Shown piece by piece: positions 32,213-40,476 of a stretch of DNA of 64,000 nucleotides. The notes beneath the pieces are model-generated. The model did no database searches. It had not been told where the DNA came from and saw only the letters and a list, made by a program, of their open reading frames with translations. Source of the stretch: Pseudo-nitzschia pungens (Eukaryota; Bacillariophyta; Bacillariophyceae; Bacillariales; Bacillariaceae); the NCBI GenBank assembly GCA_037355855.1, contig CM074763.1, positions 1,860,001-1,924,000 of the forward strand, read 5' to 3'. The first letter of the stretch is position 1. Each line of letters begins with the position of its first letter. The position numbers were made by a program, and so were the translations under genes.

Positions 32213-34210
32213 ATGTCGATCCGTTACTACCGTCAGTACAATGAGGACGGCACCAGCACATTTACGGTCAAGTGCCGACTGGAAGTCATTGAGGACGCGG
32301 ATGGCTTTGCACTTTCCCGGCCGAATCCCATCTATCGCCTCGAATGGTCGGAGTCCGAACAAGATTACGTTGTAGCCGAGCCAGTATTCCCGGTTCCAAC
32401 AACAACCTCCGGGGATGGGGGCGGCTTGGCTGACGGAGACGATGACGACGATGACAGGGTGATCCCGGACGTTTCGTTTGGGGATCTGTCGGAGGATCCG
32501 ACTCCTCCGGATCCCGTGATTGGAACAAACCCTAACACCAGCTCAAATACAAATACAAACGCAACCCTCCTGGCCCGTGAGTGCTGGTGCGCCCGCTTGT
32601 TCCAGCCCGGGGGCGGTTTTGAGACCGCCACCGTGGTCTACGGCGAGCTCGGCCTGGTGATGCCCGATCCCAATCCCCCGGTCTGGTGCCCGCTGGAAAC
32701 ATCGGGCTCAGCCCCCCATTCAAATCCAAACAACATCGATTTCACCACTGCCACAACCACTTCCGGTGCGGTCTGCACGGCCACGGCGGTCGTCGGATCC
32801 AACGGCGTCGTGGAAACCGAGAGCTACGCGGCCGTGTGCTACTCGGAGGACCCCATCGAGGAATTCGCCCGGAGCGCCTGGCCGCTGTGCTGCTTCTGGA
32901 TCGCCATGCTGGTCTACGTGGGCTGTTTCACCCACTACGGGAGGCGCTGCCAGAGCTACGTTTGGCGCATAACGGTCCTGACCGCGGAAGGCATGTGCCG
33001 GCGGTCGAAACCGGAAGCCGAAGCACAGCGGCGGTACCGTTCCCGAGGCGAAGAAGGAAGCAACGCCCCAGACGAGGGTGGAGACGTCGAGGAAAATCGA
33101 TCCGGAGCTGTTGCCGAAACCGATCGCATCGAAGCCGAGAACGGGACGAGTCCTACCGGCGAATCCCAAAACACCGAGGCGCAGACACAGACACCGACCA
33201 CCACCGACAATGATAATGACAATGAAAATGACGACAACGCCGATAACGAAGTGGCGGCACGGGCCGCCATTGAAGCCGAATTCGGCAGCTACCGAAACTA
33301 TCAGCTCCTCGACGACGATCTGCGCAACCTGGCACGCCGGACCGACAACGAGTACATCACCTGGCTCTGGTACTCGGCTGTCCACCGAGAGGAACAAAGC
33401 GTCCACCGGGATCGAATCCACCAGGAGCGACAGCAGCAATGGCGACAACGACAACGTGAACGTCGTCGGCGACAACAACAACGCAGGCGCGAGAATAACC
33501 CGGACGTTGCCGACAATGCGGATGATGCTGATCATTCGAGTGCAAACGAGAGCAATCCGGAGGAACGCGACGGGGGCCTTCCCAGCCGGAGACTGGATCC
33601 CGTCTACTGGTGGCCACCCTCCGGTCCCGACGGGACGCGCTGGCAGCATCTCGTTGTCTTTGCCGCCGAGCGACAGCAACGGCAACAGCAAGACCGGAAT
33701 GCTCCCGGAGTCCTCTGCCTTCGCACCAAGGTTTTTTCGGCGCGCGACGCGGCATCCGCCCGGAGCGAAGACCGTGCTGGCGACACGATCGACGGAAAAG
33801 ACTCCACAGCTCCGGATTTAGGAGGCGAAACCGCAATTCGGACCGGTGATGGCGACGGCAACGGCAGCGGGGAGTCCGGGCTTCTCTCCAAGCGAGAGAG
33901 CAGCTCCCGCGGTGACACCGAGGACGGCGAGGAGAAGGACAGCGAAAGTGACAATGACGCAGAACAACAACAAAAGCAACGAACACCGCTCAAAGGAGAA
34001 GCCCTTCCCGAAGCAACGGTGTGCTCCATTTGCTTATGCGAGATCGAGGACGGCGAGATTGTTGGGGACATTCCGTGCGGTCACTACTTTCACAAGGAGT
34101 GCCTCAAGGAATGGCTGATCAAGAGCAATCTCTGTCCATTTTGCCGGAGATGCGACATTGCGGTCCACAAACCGCGGACGGATGGAAACGACGGGGCACC
34201 GACCCGTTAG
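32213..34210 (+). CDS. Membrane RING-H2 finger protein (probable E3 ubiquitin ligase)
   Basis: Likely transfers ubiquitin to substrates at a membrane. The 665-residue protein has a RING-H2 (C3H2C3) domain at about residues 601-646: CSICLCEIEDGEIV, then IPCGHYFHKECLKEWL, then CPFCRRC, with all eight ligands present. One predicted transmembrane helix (WPLCCFWIAMLVYVGCFT, about 223-240) splits it into an N-terminal part with several cysteines, possibly lumenal, and a long cytosolic part rich in Glu, Arg and Gln (RQRERRRRQQQRRREN). There is no signal peptide, so the helix probably acts as a signal-anchor. Most RING-H2 proteins of this build are E3 ligases. The start ATG (GAAACATGTCG) has a good context. 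Confidence 0.88.
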   Translation: MSIRYYRQYNEDGTSTFTVKCRLEVIEDADGFALSRPNPIYRLEWSESEQDYVVAEPVFPVPTTTSGDGGGLADGDDDDDDRVIPDVSFGDLSEDPTPPDPVIGTNPNTSSNTNTNATLLARECWCARLFQPGGGFETATVVYGELGLVMPDPNPPVWCPLETSGSAPHSNPNNIDFTTATTTSGAVCTATAVVGSNGVVETESYAAVCYSEDPIEEFARSAWPLCCFWIAMLVYVGCFTHYGRRCQSYVWRITVLTAEGMCRRSKPEAEAQRRYRSRGEEGSNAPDEGGDVEENRSGAVAETDRIEAENGTSPTGESQNTEAQTQTPTTTDNDNDNENDDNADNEVAARAAIEAEFGSYRNYQLLDDDLRNLARRTDNEYITWLWYSAVHREEQSVHRDRIHQERQQQWRQRQRERRRRQQQRRRENNPDVADNADDADHSSANESNPEERDGGLPSRRLDPVYWWPPSGPDGTRWQHLVVFAAERQQRQQQDRNAPGVLCLRTKVFSARDAASARSEDRAGDTIDGKDSTAPDLGGETAIRTGDGDGNGSGESGLLSKRESSSRGDTEDGEEKDSESDNDAEQQQKQRTPLKGEALPEATVCSICLCEIEDGEIVGDIPCGHYFHKECLKEWLIKSNLCPFCRRCDIAVHKPRTDGNDGAPTR

Positions 34211-34841
34211 TGAGTGAATGAGAGAGACAGGGATGGGTGGACATGGTAGGGCAGCGCGGAACTGAGCAGAGCACTTGAATCAATTTCACTGACTTGGAGT
34301 AGACAGAGAGAGCAGCACCGTCGTGTTGCTAAATCCACGGAGCAACGAACACAACGCATGTACAAAAGTGTAATACAAAAAGAATAGGAATACGGTTTCT
34401 TCACCATGGATTTGCTGCTAGTATCATCACACCGTAAGTCTACGGGGCAGGCTTGTTTTACCGCGACTAATACTTTCGATGTATTATGAACCACATTGCA
34501 CAGTGAAATTGTGTGTCGTGATTCAGTCGATGCTCGTTGTCCGGAACCCGCATGGCATCTCCGGAAAACATTCGGGTCGTTCGCCTCACCAGCGAGGGTA
34601 TTCAACGCTTTGCCACAGCAAATGGTGCATCCAGGAATCGAACCACCACCAGGGTGGATTGCCGGCAAATGAATCTCATCGCTACGGAGCAGTACAGAAG
34701 TTTTGTTCATGACACAGCACGACTCTGTTGTAGTATGTGTTTGGGGATTGCATCCTCTTTGCCATGAATGTAGGAAAAAGCTTACCGGATCTGCGTTCTG
34801 GGGATAACTTGTTGGAATTTCCTCGGCGACGGTTCGACTCT
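34211..34841. other. Intergenic region, no gene seen
   Basis: The region holds the 3' flank of the RING gene. A tRNA B-box-like string occurs on the minus strand at about 34630-34640 but does not fold into a tRNA. Confidence 0.6.
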
Positions 34842-35504
34842 CTACGACGCGCCGACCAGGAAGACTTGAGAGTTAAAAACTCTGTCAATCTGCGTGGAGA
34901 CCGGGATCAATACCGAAGCAGTTAGAATTGCATTGATTAAAGCAGCGACGTATCGCCTGTCCTTGACCGGCATGGAAGCAGTTTCTTTCTCGGGAGCGAT
35001 GGTGGATCCTATAGTCGGTGCTCTTGTAGGAACTTTTGCGGGTCCTTTAGTTGGCAGGTTGTTTGGTGTTGCTGTGGGAGCTTTGGCGGGTTGGTTGGTG
35101 CTCCTGTGGGAGCTTTTGTAGGAGCCACTGCGGGAGCCACCGTAAGACCTCGTGTGAGACTTTTGGTGTGTACCTGCGTTGGGGTCGTAGTTGGACTCTG
35201 GGTAGAAGTTCTGGTGGGTCCTTTGGAGGGAGGTGCCGTGGGATCCTTTTTGGGAGTAGCTGATAGTCTGAAGGTTGGATTTGTGTTGGTGTTGTCGGAA
35301 CTTGGTGGGAGCGATGGTAGGTTGTGCGGAGGAGGTTGGGGCACGATTAGTGCCTGGTGACGGAGACTTTGTGGATAACTGTGACAATGACCTTGTTTGA
35401 TCATCCCAAAACTCGGCGCCGCTTACGACCAAAAATATGCCGGAGTTGCAGAGCAAAACGATCATCTCGAGTCCAACGCGGCTAGCTTCTTTAGCGTGTT
35501 TCAT
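34842..35504 (-). CDS. PT-rich secreted or membrane protein with frame-drifted linker
   Basis: A 220-residue frame beginning with a hydrophobic signal (MIVLLCNSGIFLVVSG) and ending with a second hydrophobic segment (YVAALINAILTASVLIPVS) that could anchor it. The middle is a Pro/Thr linker of the kind used in diatom surface proteins (NRAPTSSAQPTIAPTKF, then KVPTRAPTIGSTIAP). Between about 35080 and 35310 the PT pattern is not in this frame but in another (TVAPAVAPTKAPTGAPT), and then returns. This looks like a pair of compensating indels that left the whole frame open. It belongs with the PT-rich genes downstream (37269-43383), all on this strand, but has no PSI-like cysteine module. Confidence 0.6.
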   Translation of the reverse strand: MKHAKEASRVGLEMIVLLCNSGIFLVVSGAEFWDDQTRSLSQLSTKSPSPGTNRAPTSSAQPTIAPTKFRQHQHKSNLQTISYSQKGSHGTSLQRTHQNFYPESNYDPNAGTHQKSHTRSYGGSRSGSYKSSHRSTNQPAKAPTATPNNLPTKGPAKVPTRAPTIGSTIAPEKETASMPVKDRRYVAALINAILTASVLIPVSTQIDRVFNSQVFLVGAS

Positions 35505-37268
35505 GTCTTATTTCCCTGATTTGAGCTTCGGTCTGTTGTAACAGTTCGATCTATGGCACCTGTTCGCTTTCCTGTGTCCTTTACCTAGGTTCAATCTTGT
35601 GTATGCTGTTGTCAGCAGTTCTCACGTATCTATTGAGAGAGCAAGGGAACACTGGCGGTTCAGAGGTGCGGAAGGACGGCATCGAGCGTAAAGCTTCCCG
35701 TATCGTCGGAATGCTGATAAGTTCCTTGAATGTTTGTGTTATGCAAATCAATGTCGATCGCTGATGACCACAGGTTATGATACGTTTGTTGCCGGAGGGA
35801 AAGATCTTTGATTGTTTTTTCTTGGCTGTGGCAATCCTTCCGCTGTCTGAGTCAAGATCATCAAAACTGAGAAGAGCACGCAGGGGAGGTTTGGCGTTCG
35901 CTCCTCCGACATAGATTTCGTAGTTGGGACAGAAAGCTAAAACTGCTTTTCCTCTACAAATACCGGATACAGCGGCTGTCGCATTTAAAAAATATTATAA
36001 TGGTGGAGTTTTTGGCTGCACTACTAACTTTCGCCTTTGGCTGAGAAACAAAATTATTTTCGTTGTTTTCAACAATTCATTACGAAGTATTTTTTTTGTA
36101 ATCGAGGGCATTGATGGTGACTGAAAAATCGAACAAGGCAACATGATCCATGAGAGTGCTCGTATCTTGCATTATTTACATACGGTATGTACAACTGAAA
36201 TCAATACGTGTACTGCTGTGCACAATCCTCATCAAAAGTCCCGAAGTCCGTTCACTGAGAGGTCACAGATCACTGTGCGAGCCAACAAGATACGATGTAG
36301 CCTTATTCTCGCAAGTACACAGTACGTGTTCAAAATCTTTCAACGGCATAATATTGTTATTGTTTTATTTATTTACAGTAAGTGACAAAAAGAACGGTTC
36401 GGATGAAATTACTCTAATGTTACCTTCGTGCTGCTCGCAATTGTGATTATTGATTTTATTGTTACCGGATTAGTAACTTCTACTTTCTTGAAAAAAATCT
36501 CTTGTAATATTATTATTATTTTTACTTTGTTCAAGCATTACGGTAGAGATGTGCTGGTGTCGAGATTGTATCCTAGCCAAACAATGTGTTTGTGTACTTG
36601 CAGGATAGATTGCCAACGTGTCAGCAGCTACTAGCAGTAGTATTAGTACTGGTAGCACGAGTATGTTAGTAGTAGTATTCATTCGTGAAAAACAAGTACT
36701 AGTACTACTAGTACTAGTAGTAATAGTGGAGGTAAGTTACTACTTGTTGAGCACCACCAGCACCACCAGCACCACCAGCATCACCACCATGCTGGAACTT
36801 CCAGCATACGAATGAACTCTACTAACACCACTACTATTAGTAGACTGCTCGTATTACTACTGCTTCTGGTGCTGCTGCTGTCCGTAGTGGTACTCCTACT
36901 ACTAGTACTACTAGTTTGTCGTAATGAGGACGATGTAGAGTTCCAAAAGTCCCAGAACTCCTTGAGTGATTGCCACACGCAGTTGTAACGGCTCGTAGTA
37001 ATTCGTCAGGAAGAAAATTCGATTGTTTCGATCAGGTTTCTCTCAACATGAAAAATGCTGCTAAAAGTTATTGTACATGCACCAAGCGAAACTCACGGTT
37101 CGAACCGCCAAAACAACCGATACTACCCATCACACGAGGATTTGGGTGAAATGGGATGGGGTGCGAGGTTGTGAACCCTCTAGAGACGATCTTGGTTATT
37201 TCCTAGATTGCTCTTGGAATGATTCTTTCGTTTGTATCGTTAATCAATACCACGGTACTGCTGGTAGG
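35505..37268. other. Intergenic region with TAGTAC repeats
   Basis: No gene is supported. Runs of GTAGTACTAG and CACCACCAG type lie at about 36630-36800 and 36885-36915. The rest is A/T-rich. Confidence 0.55.
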
Positions 37269-38102
37269 TTACACTCGGAGCAAAAGAAGCACGGACAGTA
37301 TTGCACAGACAATCGCTGTCATTGTCGGCGTGGACGACAACGACCCGGCAGAAGACAGGATGATTCCCTGGCGCATAATGGGAGCCCTGGTGGGTGGTGG
37401 TGGGAAGGTCGGTCTCTGAGTCGGAACTGGTGTGACAGGTTTGGGTTGGGATACGGGGGGTTGCGTTGGCGCGTCGCAAACCATCTGCGAACTGGTGACG
37501 AATCCTTTGCAGAATTTGTCTTCCAGCTTTCGTAGTCTCTCGCGATCCTTGTCTTCGAAGCTATTGCTGCTGCTCGAGCCGAGAAGTCGTACCATTTCTT
37601 GGAGCTCTAGCAATCTCGTGGGGTCCTCATCCTCGTCCTCCTCGTCGTCGTCGGGCCAACTGACTAGGTCCGGCCATTTGTTAAAGCAAAACCCTCCTCT
37701 TCTTCTGCCTCGACAGAAGAGACAGTCGCTCTCCGCGAGACACGCCATGCAGTCCGATTCTAGTGGTAAACACGGATCCACATAAATGGTAGGCGAAAAC
37801 GTCGGCTCAGTGGTTAGTATTGTTTGTTCTTGTGCACCTCGTTGGCCGAAGACAGGCGGGCCTTCTTCCTGAACATTTGAAAATTGTTTGTCGAGCGCAA
37901 TGATGTCCGTATCTTTCACATTTCGAATGTGTTCGTCCAGGTTGATGGATGTTTTCCTCCGCGGCGGCGGCGGCGACGACGACGACGATGTCGTGCCGCC
38001 AATTATTTTTTTCTCCACAGAGTGAAAATGAACGGCGTCTTCTTTTTCCTTCCATTCGCTCCTTCCGATAAGGTTCGTTTCGCTTATCTCTGTCCTCGAC
38101 AT
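37269..38102 (-). CDS. PSI-like cysteine-module protein with GPI-type tail
   Basis: A probable cell-surface protein. From about residue 110 a cysteine module runs DPCLPLESDCMACLAESDC, LFCRGRRRGGFCFN, and after an acidic and Ser-rich insert CKGFVTSSQMVCDAPTQPP. The same layout (DPC-x6-C-x2-CLA-x4-C-x2-C-x6-FC-x-N ... VC-[DN]-APTQPP) occurs at about 40710-40905. It resembles a PSI (plexin-semaphorin-integrin) module. A PT/PP linker and a C-terminal hydrophobic segment (MTAIVCAILSVLLLLRV), preceded by a small-residue stretch (SSAGSLSSTP), suggest a GPI anchor. The 278-residue frame has no N-terminal signal peptide, so an upstream exon encoding it may be missing from this model. Confidence 0.65.
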   Translation of the reverse strand: MSRTEISETNLIGRSEWKEKEDAVHFHSVEKKIIGGTTSSSSSPPPPRRKTSINLDEHIRNVKDTDIIALDKQFSNVQEEGPPVFGQRGAQEQTILTTEPTFSPTIYVDPCLPLESDCMACLAESDCLFCRGRRRGGFCFNKWPDLVSWPDDDEEDEDEDPTRLLELQEMVRLLGSSSSNSFEDKDRERLRKLEDKFCKGFVTSSQMVCDAPTQPPVSQPKPVTPVPTQRPTFPPPPTRAPIMRQGIILSSAGSLSSTPTMTAIVCAILSVLLLLRV

Positions 38103-38150
38103 GCTTTCAGGGGTGCCACTCCTGGAGTTCTCCGTCGTTGGAAAAATGTT

Positions 38151-38330
38151 ATGGTGAAGTCTTCCTTCTTATTGTTATTACTGAGCCTAACAACCATTCA
38201 CGATCGGAACGTGGCTGCCGCTGTCTCGCCTGTCTGTCGATCCAAGGGGTCGATAGCACTAATTTCAACAGACTTCAGATGTGGCTTCCATCCGACGTTG
38301 TCGTGTGCGGTGTCTTGCCTCCGTGGATGA
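38151..38330 (+). CDS. Candidate small secreted cysteine-containing peptide
   Basis: A 60-residue frame starting MVKSSFLLLLLSLTTIHDRN and continuing VAAAVSPVCRSKGS has a strong signal peptide with an AAA cleavage site. Four cysteines follow in the mature part (VCRSK, FRCGF, SCAVSC). It lies just 48 bases from the divergent start at 38102. It could be a real short peptide, the first exon of a longer plus-strand gene, or chance. It carries no recognisable domain. Confidence 0.3.
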   Translation: MVKSSFLLLLLSLTTIHDRNVAAAVSPVCRSKGSIALISTDFRCGFHPTLSCAVSCLRG

Positions 38331-40476
38331 TGCTGTTGTTGACTTGTGAGTGGAAGCGTTTGGCGTGTGTGTGCGAATTTCGAGTTGTACGGTGAGATCT
38401 TAATTACACGTACCCTACGTAAGATTACTGAATATCGTAAAACAGGAAAATAATACCGATCGGGAAGAATTTCCGGTTCTTGATTGAGTAAGATTACAAG
38501 TGAGTCTGCGGGAAATCATATTTTCCTACCAGTAAGCCTTACTGGTAAGATTAATTACAGTTGGTCCTCCAAAAAACATGTGTTGAGGGAATCGAAACTA
38601 ACCTTACTCGTACTCGTCCGTTTAAGGGAAAAAAAATGAAACAGAAGCAACAAACGCTCCCGTACCGGTAGAAGCATAAAACGCTCCGAAACGGTAATTC
38701 TTGAAGGAAAATTCTTCACAATGGGGAATTTATTAATTAAGTAGCAACTCGTTTATTTTGGTTCCCTAAATACGGTATTTGTACTACTTTCGTAAAAAAT
38801 GATAAATTCCCTCAGACTCAGTATGCTGCGTTGATCCCCATCTGTTTGCCACGAGGATGCAATGAACCTAAGATTACACGTACACAAGGAACGATTGTTC
38901 TCAGTAAATATTTATTGTTCCATAGGCTGATTAGACCTCTAACGAGAGAGGCTTACATCTTTTTGTGGCAGTGAAACAAAATACGAAGCGCGCATATGCA
39001 CACAATCTATTATTAGATACGTAGTAGAAGATTGATTCTGTAGGCTATATACCGGTATGTTTGGCGATGTTACAGATTCGTGCACACATACACACAATTG
39101 ATAAACATTTCTTTCAAGTCAACTATAGCAGATGTGTTGGATGCACGTCTGATAATGGTACGTTATTAATTTGACTCTTTTATCAATGTAGACTAAAGGA
39201 TGACGATGACCGAAAGATAAAGTTGTTTAGTACCGTATGAATTTTCTCTCAAAAGCAGTAACCAAGCCAATGGATCCGTTTCTACCAAGTTTCAGCATCC
39301 CCACTGTGACATCCGTATGTCTCCCGGAAACTTCCAACGTACGGAAAACGCCTTCGAGTACGGTATGCGACGCTGCCGGATTCATGTCCAGTCCAAGTCC
39401 CCTTGTTCTCTGTGAGGATCCGGAAGATCCGGACACTTACACGATGGGATATGGGATACAAGTACGCCGGTCGATATTCATGGTCCCGGGATTTTGTCGA
39501 AGGATTTGTTTTGGAAGATAGGAAATAGGGAATGTGACTACGATTATGAATAGTAGGATGAGTTTTAGTACATGATTGTCGACAACGCCAAGATTGGTGT
39601 GGTTATGACCTTTTTCTAACGTGTCCTCCTTCCAATTGGGCTATACGCCACCAATACATTGACACGATTGGTTACGATTGCGACTGTACAAATTTTGAGA
39701 TCGGAAAGCCTTTCAGAGCCGAATGCAAGCCCCTGCTGGATTCAATCTTCTACCCTTTCGGACGGAATTGAGAATGTCGAGGACGAGGAAGCATCGAATA
39801 ACATCTCTAGTCGTAAAGACGTAGGTCTGACAGACATTGGTGAGGGAGCACCCGAATCGTTAGCTGGAATGGCAACGACTGCGTTCTAGGCAAGCCAGTC
39901 GATTCTAGGACTCGGCATTTTGGCCATGCCGATGCAGGCCTTCCAATTCTGGACGAGAGTAGTGTCATCGCGAAAAACTATTCACGACAAGAGACTGCGT
40001 ACCGTACTGATCGATGAAGACTACTACTATTTGCGAAGTACGTAGTTTCTGCGATCAACCACATTCATCAAGATACAATCTGTCGTGACCAAAAATCATA
40101 GCAACTAGTATTTGTATTGCAGCAAACCGTTGTTCATCTATTATGTTTTTTGATTTGTAGACGCGACACCTTTGTCGCGCATTTCATAGTCAACTGGCGT
40201 ACACTATTATGCTTCCTCTGACGCTCCCCCTAAAGAAGATGGACGCACGCTTCCTGGTCAATTCGAACGTCTCGTAGGATCATTAGGTTTCGCCTTGTGG
40301 AGCACAGCAACTGCATATGCGGAATACGTGTAGTAGCTTTCTCAAATGAATTTATTTTAATTGTACATGCTTTACTAACTTCAACAGTGAACAGGAAACT
40401 GGTACGGAACCATGCCGCGAATATCCAGTACAGCGCTTGCGATTTTTCACAAATCATGTTCGGAATGCTAAGAAAA
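38331..40476. other. Intergenic region with possible decayed coding sequence
   Basis: No intact gene is seen. A plus-strand frame at 39659-39889 (including IENVEDEEASNNISSRKDVG) ends in TAG and then continues in frame as ASQSILGLGILAMPMQAFQF until about 40043, which looks like a broken gene. Nearby at about 39630-39760 another frame reads YDCDCTNFEIGKPFRAEC. I cannot name a family. Confidence 0.4.

Noticed and set aside
34600..34720. B-box-like string (GGTTCGATTCC) on the minus strand with a nearby GCACCA, tested as a normal or permuted tRNA
   Set aside because: The T stem has only two pairs, no acceptor partner GGTGCAT exists on either side, and the A-box candidate lacks the D-loop GG.
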